Source: Cichorium intybus
Taxonomy: Eukaryota > Streptophyta > Magnoliopsida > Asterales > Asteraceae
Assembly (NCBI GenBank): GCA_023525715.1
Contig: CM042012.1
Span: 52,411,004-52,475,003, forward strand
Direction of reading: 5' to 3'
DNA length: 64,000 nt
A model generated the notes under the pieces. It made no database searches. It worked only from the letters and a program-made list of their open reading frames with translations, and had not been told where the DNA came from. Every line of letters starts with the position of its first letter. Positions within the stretch are counted from its first letter, which is position 1. Of the stretch, positions 10,544 to 22,041 are shown one piece after another. A program made the translations under genes and the position numbers.

Positions 10544-12514
10544 CTATCTTCCATAGTGTTTCTTGTATGCCTGCTTCAGGGCATACCTCACAGTCAACCA
10601 CCAGTTGAGGTGCTCTCTCACCTTCTTCTTTTCTTCCCAGCTATTCACAAAGCAGGTATTTACCAAGTTCAACACATTGGTAATTGATTCATTAGGGTAA
10701 AGACCCTTGTAATGTATTTCAAAAAATTTAGTGACAACAGTTTCCTTGTCACTTGACAGTCCCTTGAAGACTACACCCCAGGGCTTCTCCACAATCTGCC
10801 CAGCCTTCAAATGATCAAAGTTTTCTATGGTAGTTGCTGGGGGTGCAAGGGACTGTCCGATGAGATTTGCCACCACAATATCAAACTTGGCAAATCTCAG
10901 AAGGTAGTTTCTGAAGAAGGAGGCAATATGGTTCTTTGCCAGTACGAAGACACCCATGTTTTATGCTTCGTTTCCAGCAGAGAATTTTAAGATATCAAGA
11001 AGTACAATGAAGTCTGTGGGATTCATTATTGGGAAGTCTGTAATTGTAAATTTTGATTCTTCTTCTTTCACGCCCCGAAGTACGAAGAAGTTGATGTTTT
11101 GAAATCCTTCGTACTCCTCTCCTTCTTTGATGGAGATGATTTTCTTTATCTTCTTCTCACTCCATACATAGTTCGGAGCCTGTATGAACTTTGTATGGAA
11201 TGCGATTTTCCTTTTCTTGTATGCCATCAACTGGTCATCCAGCACATTCTTTTGAAACTGCAGAAAAGCGAATGTCTTCGGATTGTAGGGAAGATCAAGT
11301 TGACGGTTGATGCCGGTGTTTGTATCATAGCTTCTGAGAGGGAGCCTATTGAAAACCCTGAAGTCTTTGAATCCAATTTCAGTGATTAACTCTTCAATCC
11401 ATGTCTGGTTTTCGTTGGCTATATTATTGATGATGAGCATTTTGGCATATTCTTCCTCTCGTTCCTTATGGATTTGCTCCATTTGAGGAGCAATCCGCAG
11501 TTCTTTCTTCTCAGTAGCCTTGGTGCCGGAACCACTTGCCTCTGTTGTTGTGGTGGTTTTGAAGGTGGGACCAGCCTTTGAAAGGATTGGCTGGATGAAG
11601 GCTGGTCTTCCCAAGGCGGTGGGTTGATCAGTTGTCTGTGGTTCAGAAGTCTTTGTTATCAAGGCTTGAGAGCCTGAAGCTTGATATCCTGACCCTGATG
11701 CTCCACTATCTCCCCCTTGTGAGGGTTGAGTCGCAGGATCAACCTGAGCAATTTCTTTGGGTTTCGACTTTGACTGTTCCATTTTTACAGATACGTTGAT
11801 CATGGGCTGGAGAGTTTTTGTCAGTTTTTCAATTATATCCGAAGCGATTGCAGCATTTGTTCTTTTGAGCTCGTTTGCAAATACTGTCACTGCGAAACGT
11901 GATTGTTAAGCAGTTATCTCTTCAATGCATTTATGAGCGTCAGATAGGTGCTTTGCAAAGCCCGTCTGGTACTGCGAGTTGAAAGACTTGGTCTCATCAC
12001 GAAGGTCGGTCAAAGCCTTCACTACTTCGGAGTTTGAGATCTCCAATTTTTCTACCAGATCCTTGATACTCTTCTCAGTTTGCTCCTTAATGAGCCTATG
12101 CCTTTCTTCAACTTGTTCAACAGCGATGTTGAACTTTCCCTCCAAAACACGTTGAACATCGATCTGATGATCGAGAATTCGTTTCTCCGAAGCCTTTACC
12201 AAATCATCCATCTTATCTGTCAAGGCTCTTTGGACTTCAGCCATTTGGTCCTCAATACTAGTCTCAGGCTTCTTTGAGGGATCGAAGCCAGTGTTGGACT
12301 GTAGAAGAGCATCCAGTTTACGATTTAGAGTCTTGTATTGTTTGCCCAGGATAAAATCGGTGTCATCAAGACTCTCATCATCATTGTCATCAATCGTGAT
12401 TGGCGCCATGTGAAAGGCAGCCATGGTCTCCTCAGCTGAGGGGGGTTTTGACAATATGGTGGTTTCAAAATCGTAATCTTCATCGAAGGGATACTCAGGG
12501 AGTGATGTATCCAA
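10544..12514 (-). pseudogene. Sirevirus env-like ORF, C-terminal part, two in-frame stops
   Basis: One minus-strand frame from 12514 to 10544 is interrupted only by TAA at 11906-11908 and TAA at 10961-10963. The first part (12514-11906) has a long heptad-like helical stretch around EDQMAEVQRALTDKMDDLV and EERHRLIKEQTEKSIKDLVE, which I read as coiled coil. A Ser/Thr/Gly-rich linker follows, then a folded-looking C-terminal part ending in YALKQAYKKHYGR. No transmembrane segment is obvious. It lies between RNase H and the purine tract, the place of the env-like gene of Sireviruses, whose role is unproven. It is joined by a frameshift in a GA-rich tract (about 12840-12870) to the N-terminal part. 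Confidence 0.65.
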
Positions 12515-12716
12515 TCCAGCAGATGAAATATTTAAAAAGGGTCCAGAAGTGGTGATGATAGGTTCTGATGTTAGAGAGGCTGAAATGATGGGATTTTCAA
12601 TGAGTGAAGTAATGGGTTCGGAGGTTTGAGTTGTAGAGATGGGGGTGTTTCTGTGGTGTGGATGGTTGAAGTTTGTGGAGCTGTGATTGAGGGTACATCC
12701 GAAGTGGATGTGTGGA

Positions 12717-13957
12717 TTATGGTGGTTTGCTCGGATGTGATGGTGGCTGTGAAAGGAGCTGTTGTTGGAGGTGGAGGAGGTGGAATAGTGGTATATAGTG
12801 GAGTTGGTGGTCTAGTGTCTTGAATTTGTGAGGATTGATGTTCTTCTTCCTCTTCTTCCTCCTGTATGGTCGTTGTTGGAGTCCTGTCGACTCCGAAGAC
12901 TCGTCCACTACAGAGACCTTCTTGGACCGTTTGGATTGTCTTCTTTTAGGAGTGGCTTGCTCCGAAGGCTTCTTTTTTCTCACAACTTTATTCGTACCAC
13001 TCGGTCCTCTAGTCAACTTCTTTTTGCCCTTGGTAAGAACTGGGGCTTTAACTGGTACAGCTGTGATTATCTCTCTAATGGGGTAGGGTATCAGAAGTGT
13101 ATTGCGATAAGTGTTAACCTCATCGCAATCCATTGAGACTTTCAAAAGCATCTCATGAGGGATTTGTGCACAAAACTCTGCAGGTACATCATCCAAAGCT
13201 GGAACGGTGATGTGTGTGTATCGCATGTCAGGAAGGTTAGGGTCATAAGCAAACCCTATCTGTTGGTAGTGGGCATCAACAACTATCGCCTAAAATCTTG
13301 CATTTGCAATCTAAGTTCCCTTCATGGTATGGTTGATATGCGAACAGAAATCAGCCCAAAGGATGGATGCAAAATCAACTTGACATCGTAATAAATCTCG
13401 TACAGTAGACTTTGGAAGGATTGACTTGTAGAGTCCAGACCAGATGTCCTCCCAAAAAGACATCTAAGGAAGATACTAAATAAATACCTCCAAAGATCGG
13501 GAAGCTGTTTCTTTCTGAATGTACTGATGCTTTCCAACTGTGGTTCATAGCCCATGGCATTGAACATGTCCACTAACTGTTCAGCCGTTGGAATAACCAT
13601 TTCCTTGGAGTTGTAGGTTGGAAGACGAAGGGCTTTAGCAAACTTCTCATTCGTCAGTTGCACCTTCTTGGTTTTGCCCCTTGAATCGATGGCCTCATAG
13701 AACACCGACTTCACATTGTTGTTGGTGTCAAACAGAGCATTGGAAGTGTAGTGGGCTCTGTGCACCAAGGTAGCAGGGATGGCTGGAGCGTGTGTCAGAG
13801 TGTGACCAAGAACAGACTATTTTAAGCATTCAACCAGAGCAACGATTGGTTGAGGGTAAAGCTTGAAATTAGTGTGAAGAACCAGGTTAGCAGACTGATT
13901 CCTGAGCACAGGGATGGAAATCGCCTCGGTGGTTTGCGAAGAACCTTCAGTCGCCAT
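12717..13957 (-). pseudogene. Sirevirus env-like ORF, N-terminal part, stop and frameshift
   Basis: The likely start is ATG at 13957 (MATEGSSQTTEA). The frame continues through a TAG at 13817-13819 and then through YTSNALFDTNNNVKSVFYEA to about 13380. There the meaningful frame shifts by one base: after YYDV the other frame reads VDFASILWADFCSHI. It continues with AHYQQIGFAYDP and RYTHITVPALDDVP to a Lys/Arg-rich stretch (KKKPSEQATPKRRQSKRSKK) that resembles a nuclear-localisation-type region. It shifts again in the GA-rich tract near 12850. Same gene as 10544-12514. I know of no biochemical function. Confidence 0.6.
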
Positions 13958-16050
13958 TGATGACTTGAAGAAGACGATGAAGAGGAATTAAGAGGAATTA
14001 GGGTTCTTGAGAGAATTCTTGCAGAGGAAGTTTGAGAGATATGATACGTAAAGAGGTGAATTGATGGGTCGTGAGGTATATATAGTGTTCGTAGTCCCAA
14101 GGCCATTTAATACACGTTTGAATTGGTCCACTAATACTATGACATCTCAGCATCTGCGCATCCCACTAACCCTGTAAAAGTGGAAACGTCCGGCTGTCAG
14201 TCTTGATTATTTGAAATTGAAGCGCCATATTCACACGATCTTTTTGTTATGATTCCCCTTCATTTACTGTGTGACAGCTGTTCAATAACGTTCATTTAAT
14301 TTAAAAGAATGTTTGTCTCTGTCATTATCATAAATGTAAAAATCATTTGAACATTTAATTTGCTTCTGATCAACAAGGATACGTGTGACTGTTGTGTGTA
14401 CACTTTGGAGCATAAAGATAAAGTGAGTGTCATGATTAACTCTGAAGTGTTTCGATAGCACTTCGGATAAGAAGTTGTGTTGTGAAGTGTTTATCAGTAC
14501 TCCGAAGTTCATTGTTTTTCTTGTAGCATTATTTCTTTGTTTTTCTTGAAAAAATTGTTTTACTTTTAGAGATGCATTATGACATTTAACCTTGGTTTTC
14601 CTGAATATTGTGAAATGAAGATTTAACAGGTTAATGTTCAGAATCATTCGGATCATGTTGGAAGTCCATTTTTCATTCCAAAGTCAGTTTGATTCAACAT
14701 CAGTCATGAATGCATAAATCTATTCACCCCAATATGAACTTAATTTCGCATTTGGATTTAAAGGTTTGATTATTCTTTTGTGTTTCAAATTTTTTTCATA
14801 CCAAATAATGGTGACATTCTTTGCATTGAAATTTAGAAAGTTTTCATTTTTGAATTGAGCATCAGAAGTGTTTTAGAATTTTGATTGACTTTGAAGAATC
14901 TTTTGAAAAACTTATTCCGTTTCATCAGTTGAGGTGTTTGGATACTATTCTCTGATGACAAGCCTTTGAGCTTCGTACACCACCCCATCTTTACCATTAA
15001 GATAGATTACTTGAAATGTTCATATTCTCTACATGGTACTCGACTATGTTATAGGAGTTCCTTGTATTGTCATTTATAACAGAAGAATAAGCCTTTGAGT
15101 GCTGATTTTTCTTTATTTTGCACTCTCTTGTTTATCTTTTTGCTTGTTTGTTGTCCTTGAATCTTTTGACAATTCAATTTCTGTTTATCTTTTTGATTTT
15201 TCAACTGTTCGCATTTGAAACTTATATTTTCTTTTTGGGGTTTTGTATCCGAAGAGTCAAAATTTCACCATTTGATTCCTTTTGTGGTGCTTTTGATTTG
15301 TTTGTACAATCCTTTGTGTTTGAAAAGCTTCATTTAGTTCAATTTTAAAACAATAATGAAAAAAAAATTTAATTTGCTTATCAGACAATGTCGGTACTAT
15401 TTTGAAGAAAACTTCGGAATACTTGAATTATCCTGAGTAGTTTTTAGTCTACATGATTAGTTTGGTATTGAAGTGAGTTAAATTCAATAGGGAGGTTAGG
15501 AATAGACATTATGTTAAGGATATTAGAATCAGACATGACTTTGATCTGTAAAATAGCCTTAACCTCAATCCGAAGTCTGTTTTCTTACCAATGTTTCAAA
15601 TCGATTCCCAAATACCTTTTAGTGCAATAAGGTATGATCATCAGAATCTAAAATCAAAGCTTTGTCCTTTAATCAGTTAATTCATGAAAAGAAGGTCAAA
15701 CTTGGTCATTTATGCATGAAAAGTTTGATTTGAGCTTGCAATGTTTTACAAATGATTTGTGTTTTTAATTTTTCCATGAAACAACCTTTTATTGTGAGAA
15801 TTTTTATCCTTGTGATACAAAGGCAAAGGATGTTTCAGAAGGTTTTGACATTTATGAAGTTTTATTAAACCAAAAAGTCTGTTTCGAGGTGCTCCAAAGT
15901 GACAAAGTGCTTCGGAGTTCTGCGGAGCAGTATTAAGTATTCACACCGATGGGCTCCGAAGCCTTAAAGGTCTTCGGAGTGCTGTGGTGTGTTGTGAAAT
16001 TTTTGTTTTGCAATTGAAAAGACTAAGGAAAGAAAGAGCAAATCTGAGAT
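13958..16050. other. Non-coding stretch between Copia RNase H and env-like ORF
   Basis: About 2.1 kb without a supported reading frame. It is studded with CTTCGG / CCGAAG words (for example near 14460, 14500, 15905-15980), as in the LTR and the ORFs. A clean TATA word (tatatatag at about 14076-14084, minus strand) lies about 120 bases upstream of the env-like ATG, so a separate promoter for that ORF is possible but unproven. Confidence 0.4.
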
Positions 16051-16377
16051 TTATTGTAGAGTGGATCCATCAATCATTCCAAGTCCACGAACGATTCTTG
16101 TAAATGCCTCTTCATTCAAAGCTTTTGTGAAGATGTCTGCTAATTGCTCGGTTGTGTGAACAAAGTGTACCTCAATATTCCCCTCCTCAACATGACTTTT
16201 GATGAAGTGATAGCGAAGAGCTATATGCTTCGTCTTGGAATGTTGAACAGGATAGTGGCATATACGTATGGCACTTTGAGAATCACAGAACAATGGTATC
16301 TTCCTCATGTTAATAGCATAATCCTTTAGTTGGCTTTGAATCCAGATGATTTGTGAAGTACAAGCCGCAGCTGACAC
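16051..16377 (-). pseudogene. Copia RNase H, C-terminal end of pol
   Basis: Contains SAAACTSQIIW, the DSQSAI segment with a catalytic Asp, KHIALRYHFIKSHVEEG and the closing ADIFTKAL motif typical of Copia RNase H. The stop at 16051 is the natural pol end. The upstream STAEAEY motif is readable just before it (about 16378-16400). A frameshift separates it from the reverse transcriptase at 16584-17618, so it cannot be made as part of a pol polyprotein. Confidence 0.85.
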
Positions 16378-16583
16378 ATACTCTGCTTCAGCTGTGGAGA
16401 TAGAGACACAAGTTTGCTTTTGGATTGCCAGCTGATCAGCTTTCCATCAAGGAATTGACAACTCCCCGAAGTGCTCTTGCGATCAATAGAGCATCCACAT
16501 AGATATGAGTCTGAGTAAGCTTGTATGTAGAAGCGTGAATTTGCTGGGTACCATAAGCCATAAGTAGGTTTGTTGTGAAGATA

Positions 16584-17618
16584 TCAAAAAATTATTTTAA
16601 TCGTAGCTAGATGTGGTTCTCGTGGGTCAGCTTGATATCTTGCACAGTTGCAAACTGCAAACATGATATTTGGTCGACTGGCTGTGAGATAAAGCAATGA
16701 TCTAATCATGGTTCGGTACGTCTGGATGTCAGTCTTCGGCTTGTCCAATGAAGGATTTAACCTTGTACCTGCAGGCAATGGAACTTTTGCTTTGGAACAG
16801 TTAGTCATTCCGAAGCGTTCAAGCAGAGTCTTCGTGTACTTTTGTTGATTAATAAAGATCCCCTCCTTAGATTGTTTTATTTGTAATCCAAGAAAGAAGT
16901 TAATCTGTCCCATCATACTCATCTGAAATTTGTTTTTCATTAGTTTTTCAAAGTCTTTTGAGAGGTTGGGATCAGTGGATCCGAAGATTATGTCATCCAC
17001 ATAAATTTAGACTAACATCAAATGAGATCCAACTTTCTTTCTAAAAAGTGTTGAATCCACTGAACCCTATTTGAAGTTTGATTCTTTTAGAAATTTTGTC
17101 AAGGTCTCATACCAAGCCCTTGGTGCTTGTTTTAAACCATAGACAGCTTTGTCTAGCACATAGCAATGGTTAGGATGTTCTTTGTTTTCAAATCCTGGTG
17201 GTTGTTCAACAAATACAGTTTCCTCGAGTTCACCATTCAGAAAAGCACATTTGACATCCATCTGATAGACATCAAAGTTTTTATGTGCAGCATAAGCCAA
17301 AAATATCCAAACTGATTCGAGTCTGGCAACAGGAGCAAATGTCTCTTCGTAGTCAATCCCCTCCTGTTGACAATAACCTTTGACAACCAGGCTTGCTTTG
17401 TTCCGAACCACATTGCCTTCGGTGTCTAGCTTATTTCTATTCACCCATTTGAGACCAACAATCGAAGCATTTGCAGGTTTTGGAATTAGCCTCCAAACTT
17501 TGTTTCTTTCAAATTCCTCTAATTCCAACTGCATTGCTTCAATCCAGTCTGAGTGATCAAATGCATCCTTAACGTTCTTAGGTTCAACCTTGGATATAAA
17601 GACATTGAACATGCACAA
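16584..17618 (-). pseudogene. Copia reverse transcriptase, two in-frame stops
   Basis: One frame holds the fingers and palm: WIEAMQLELEEFERNKVW, GLKWVNRNKLDTEG, YEETFAPVARLES, the first catalytic Asp in DVYQMDVKCAFLNG, and YGLKQAPRAWY. TAG at 17067-17069 follows LKESNF-K, and TAA at 17007-17009 stands one codon before the catalytic box IYVDDIIFGS, which is intact. The frame then reads NFFLGLQIKQ and LYLTASRPNIMFAV. Both stops sit where Copia proteins usually have Gln. Confidence 0.85.
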
Positions 17619-17642
17619 CTCCGAAGTTTTGTTTAAATCAAG

Positions 17643-18233
17643 TTATCTTTGGTGGAGTTGTGCACGAGACAATACTTTATCTTGAACATTACCGATGACA
17701 AGTGATGTGGGATGATTTTTCGTCCATTTGTCCAAATGAGGATAGTTTGGATCAACGTTAGGTGGTCCTTCAGAATCAATATCCTCAATATCTGAAGGAT
17801 AACCCGAAGTGGATGGAAAATCACCCATTATTAAATGATTATTTGAGTTGGTGACATTTGTTTGTGGTGTGTGCAATTTTGAAGAAGAGTTTAGAGTGTT
17901 CTCCCCCTCGACAGCAGTGGGTGTTGAGGATATGGTTGCTCTATCAGAAGTGACTGGTGTAACTGAGTTCGGAGTGGAAATATCTGGCTCCCCCTGGACT
18001 GATGGGTACAGGGACATGATATGAGAGATTTCATGTGGGGGCAATGTTGGACTTGTGTTGTTTTGCTCCCCCTCGAACCTAGCATTCCCTTCTCTTCGGT
18101 TTGAAGGTTCCCCCTCAACAGAAGATGGTCTTTGTACACTGCTTGTTGAGGAATCAGCAGGGCCATCAGTAAGCTTGGACAATTCGGACACATTTTTGTC
18201 TGGTGCCCTGGCTTCTGAGTCCATAGCCCTCAC
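17643..18233 (-). pseudogene. Copia pol linker between integrase and reverse transcriptase
   Basis: A low-complexity region rich in Ser, Thr, Pro and Asn with no fold expected, as usual between these domains. At the DNA level it carries four plus-strand CTCCCCCT or TTCCCCCT words (about 17904, 17990, 18068, 18108), that is AGGGGGAG-type purine tracts in the element sense, resembling the true tract at 10512. Confidence 0.6.
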
Positions 18234-19245
18234 AGGTGGATCAAAAAAAGTGTGAAGTCTGTATCAAAGGTAGTGATTGATACTGCATCAACAGCTGGCT
18301 TCGGAAAGATAGATGACATTGGGAATGGATGCAAAGACTTTTTGATATAGTAATCATCAAACGTGAGGTTGAAGGTTTCTTCAATTTTGTGAGTCCTCTT
18401 GTTCATAACCCTATATGCTTTTGAGTATTGTGAATATCCAAGGAAAATCCCTTCTTCTGATTTGTCATTAAATTTTGTCAAATGATCCTTCAAGTTCAAA
18501 ATGAAACACCTACAACCAAAGATGTAAAGAAACTTGACATTTGGTTTTCTTCGGTTGAGTACTTCATAAGGTGTGATATGAAATCTCTTGTGAATGTAGG
18601 ATCTGTTTTGAGTGAAACAAGCCGTAGAGATGGCTTCAGCCCAGAAGTACATGGGCAAATTTGAAAAATTAAGCATGGTTCTAGCTGCTTCACACAAAGA
18701 GAGATTTCTTCTTTCTACAACTCCATTTTGTTGAGGTGTATATGGTGCTGAGAATTATGGCTAATCCCCTTTGTCTTCAAAAATCCATCAAGAGTTTGGT
18801 TTTTGAACTCCGAACCATTATCACTGTGCACAGTTCGGACCTTCTTGTTGAGCATCACTTCCATTTTCTTTATGAAATTAATGATTTCTTCAGCTGCATC
18901 AGACTTGTTTCTTAAGAATAAGACCCAAGTGAACCTTGAATAATCATCAACTGTCACAAGAATGTATTTCTTCTTTCCTATTGATTCCACTGCAGATGGA
19001 CCACAAAGATCCATGTAGAGAAGTGAAAGAGGTTCGGTGATTTTTGGGTTGATCACAGTTGGATGTCTTTGTTTTGTTTGCTTGCCATGCTCACAAGCAG
19101 AACAAAGTGAGTCATTATCAAATTTGAGTGCAGGCATTCCACGAACCAAATCCATAGCCACTAACTTGTTTAAGTCTTTGAAGTTTAGATGAGCAAGTCT
19201 TCGGTGCCACAGCCAACATCTGAGTTGGCTTTGGAAAGAAGACAC
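18230..19245 (-). pseudogene. Copia GAG-pre-integrase and integrase, frameshifted
   Basis: WHRRLAHLNFKDL and CSACEHGKQ supply the HHCC zinc-binding part. The catalytic core has TVDDYSRFTWV (first Asp) and VHSDNGSEFKN (second Asp). The third catalytic residue is in a different frame: QQNGVVERRN is readable near 18715-18740 after a one-base loss close to 18752 (in GISHNS). The C-terminal portion (YFWAEAISTACF, YGCR-type FGCRCF, GIFLGYSQYSKAYRV) is in the frame ending at 18230. Confidence 0.85.
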
Positions 19246-19643
19246 AAGGATTGCCCACCGGTTTCTGGCTTCAGATTTAAGGGAAACATTGATCCCTTTC
19301 TTTCAGATTTTAATAAAACTTGTTTTGTAGCTTCTTTTGTGATGACGCTGCATTGGTCGTTGAATGTGACTGCATTACCCATTCCAACTACCAATTGAGA
19401 TATACTCACAAGATTGTGTTTTAAACCTTCAACAAATGCCACTCTGCTGATTGTAAATTGGTCATTTGTTATTTTTCCATAACCCCGAATCGGACATGTC
19501 TCATTATTGCCAAAGCAAACATTTCCTGCATCATCCAACGTCCTGTAATCCCTGAGATATTCCCTCTTCCCTGTCATATGTCTTGAGCAGCCACTATCCA
19601 TGTACCATTTTGTATTGTACCGCTCATTAGACATTACCTGCAA
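19185..19643 (-). pseudogene. Copia aspartic protease region
   Basis: KWYMDSGCSRHMTG carries the catalytic DSG of Copia proteases, followed by FGNNETCPIRGYGKI and VEGLKHNLVSISQL, the standard approach to the GAG-pre-integrase domain. A frameshift at the C-terminal end (about 19200-19245) breaks the link to integrase. Upstream, the coding sequence runs to 19776, where it is cut by the Gypsy insertion and resumes at 25453. Confidence 0.85.
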
Positions 19644-19776
19644 TTAATCAATAAGGAGTTGGTACCCAATCAATCGTGGGTCCTCAGGGTAAGCGAAGGA
19701 TTCTTGAATCCATTTTTCTACGGTCTCTTCTGATATTTCATTAGCATTCAAATTTATCATATTCTCCGAAGTCTCA

Positions 19777-21326
19777 TGTGACACCCGTGTCCCGGAAGGG
19801 ACTGTAGATCAAAAGTAAGAGCGTTTTGGCCTTTAGTGTGGCCAAATAACGATGTTAAGGTCATTATAAGATAAGAAAAATATAACGATCAAAGCCTAGG
19901 AGTCAAAACGAAGCAAAAAAGCGGAAAAAGTGACATTTTTTAGTGTCGGCGCCTCGCGACGCGACGGCCATGATGGTCGCGATGCGACGGCTATCAGCAC
20001 GTCCGTAAATTGCGCCGTAAATTGCGCAATCAGGCAATCATTCGAGGTGAGTCATCGCGACGCGACAGGAAGGCTTTTTGCGACGCGAAGGATGTTCAGA
20101 GGCTATAAATACGAGGCACAAGCCTCATTTTTGAGGCAGAACACACACCAAACACCTATACGATATAAGAGAGTGTTCTGGTAAGGAGTATACGTTGAGA
20201 GATGATAGCAAGAAGTAAGCAGCCAGCAGTAGCTAGTATCGAGGTGCTCGGGAACTATTAGAAGTCCGGAACGAGAATCGTGCCAGGACTCCGGGAAAGC
20301 ACCAAACTCAGGTGAGTAATCGCTATCGTATCTCCCTAGTAGTTTTTTACGTGTTGAGCTATAGTAGAAAGAAATTATTGAAAGAAATGCAGAGTAGTAT
20401 AGTTATGATATATGTGTTAGTAGTCGTGAGGAAAGTAGGTATGCTACAGACCCGTTGACGAGTCTGGCCCATGAGAAGTAGTGTATCACAGGATGATACC
20501 AAGCAGTGTAATGTAGTATCCGTGCGAAAGAATGACATATGACATAGAAAAAGATAATGTGTAGATATTGTATGCCAGCTCCATATATTGCACCAGTATT
20601 GGTCTAGAAAGTTAGAAGGGATATGGATATCCCATAAAGTAAGCATAGGAAAATTATGTAGACAAGTACCAAATAATGAATTTGGTTAAGAACAATAGTA
20701 CCGACAGATAACCCGGTGCGGAACCGGTAAACACTTATAACATAGTAGTAACGAATGAGTAGCCGTATAGTAAAAATAGGCGGCATAACAGTAAAATACA
20801 GAACGGTATACGATACTGTAAGTGAGTAACGTCAGACAGTACAGTAATGCTATAAGTTACCAGACAGTAGAAGGAAGTACAGAAAGACAAACAGTATGGT
20901 AATGTATAAGTTACAAGAAGATAGACGGTATGGTAATGTATAAATTACCAGACAGTAAAAGTACAGAAAGATATAGTAAGTGAGTAACGTTAAACAGTAC
21001 GGTAACGATATAAGTTACCAAATAGTAGAGGAGAGTATAGTAAGAGTGTACGAGGAATGAGTTTCGTCGGGTAATACGGTAGTTTCACAGTATGATGTAC
21101 GAGTAAGGAAAGAACCGTATGACGGTCAAGTGTAGTAAAATAAGTCTGTGAAACGAGTGTGGCTATTTAGGCCATAATGTGATTCGGTTACTCACTAAGC
21201 TTTATAGATTACCCTTTTATTATATGTGGTTTTGCAGGTTTAGGTAACGCTCGGCTTGGATCATGGGACGATCCCTGGTGATATTATCTTGTAAAAACTC
21301 AGGCTTTGAAGGGCCGGGTCGTTACA
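19777..21326 (+). repeat. 5' LTR of the nested Gypsy
   Basis: Carries a cluster of TCGCGACGCGA-type words (19950-20092) immediately before a TATA box, GGCTATAAATACGAGG (20101-20116). Its second half (20815-21020) is a degenerate array of AGTAACGT / ACAGTACGGTAA / TATAAGTTACC words. Confidence 0.9.
20103..20110 (+). promoter_or_regulatory. TATA box of the nested Gypsy LTR
   Basis: CTATAAAT lies 10-150 bases downstream of the CG-rich word cluster. The copy in the 3' LTR is at about 23433-23440. Confidence 0.6.
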
Positions 21327-21328
21327 AA

Positions 21329-21341
21329 TGGTATCAGAGCC
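21329..21341 (+). other. Primer binding site for initiator tRNA-Met
   Basis: TGGTATCAGAGCC two bases after the LTR end, the standard complement to the 3' end of plant initiator tRNA-Met. Confidence 0.9.
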
Positions 21342-21420
21342 GAGATTTGAGTGAACTAGGTGTCAGTAGAAAAGATTCCTAGACTCAAATCAGTAGGTAT
21401 ATGTAGATTACCTAATGATA

Positions 21421-21537
21421 GGTAATTATCACAAATATATTGTGATAAGGAGAGAGATGGGTAAATATCACAAACATATTGTGATAAGGAGAGAGATGGG
21501 TAAATATCACAAACATATTGTGATAAGAAGATAGATA
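21421..21537. repeat. 39-bp tandem hairpin repeat, three copies
   Basis: TATCACAAA starts at 21427, 21466 and 21505 (period 39). Each unit contains a small hairpin, TATCACAA / TTGTGATA around a 4-5 base loop, followed by GGAGAGAGATGGG. Confidence 0.85.
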
Positions 21538-21756
21538 AAGATAAAACAAACTATACTTAATAACACACTATGAGTGCTAAAGAACTCCTTAGAAATTTAA
21601 GGAGAAAAAGGTAGTAAGAACAGAGATATGAAAGAAAAGAATAAATAAGATAGCTTGGTAAAAGTATAAACAAGACAGTAAAGAAAGTATTAAAGCATGT
21701 GAATGGTACATAAAAGTACCAAAGAAGATAAGAAGTATACTCATAAAGTAAAAGTT

Positions 21757-22041
21757 TGGCCAGAAGGCCATAAAGAAAAGAGTTGGCTTCTAGCCATAAG
21801 AAATTTTTGAAAGCTTGATTTAAAAGTCGAAAAGGTAAGAATGTAAAAGTAATAAAAGTAGCTCTATGTAAGAGCTAAAAGTTTGTTTAAAAGAAGTTTA
21901 AGAAAATCTAAAATAGTAGCTCAACATACGAGCTAAAAATGTTTTACGAGTCTGAACTATGTTTCAGAAAAGAGTTTTAAAAGATATGAGATTTGAAAAG
22001 AGTTTTGAAAAGCTATGAGATTCGCTCTATATAAGAGCGAA
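21757..22041. repeat. Series of six different short stem-loops
   Basis: Within 285 bases: TGGCC/GGCCA (21757-21770), TGGCT/AGCCA (21784-21796), TAGCTCT/AGAGCTA (21859-21877), TAGCTC/GAGCTA (21917-21935), TCTGAA/TTCAGA (21951-21968) and TTCGCTCT/AGAGCGAA (22021-22041). Further ones follow at 22514-22528 (AGTCA/TGACT) and near 22573-22595 (CAACTG/CAGTTG). Each stem differs in sequence but the loops are all 3-7 bases. Confidence 0.75.

Noticed and set aside
19930..20184. Plus-strand ORF MTFFSVGASRRDGHDGRDAT in the LTR (also 23260-23514)
   Set aside because: It spans the CG-rich words and the TATA box; open because of composition, no conserved start context.
20359..20646. Minus-strand ORFs of 60-95 codons in the Gypsy LTRs (also 20604-20786, 23689-24116)
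   Set aside because: Antisense frames in LTR sequence, present in both LTRs by descent, with no protein features.
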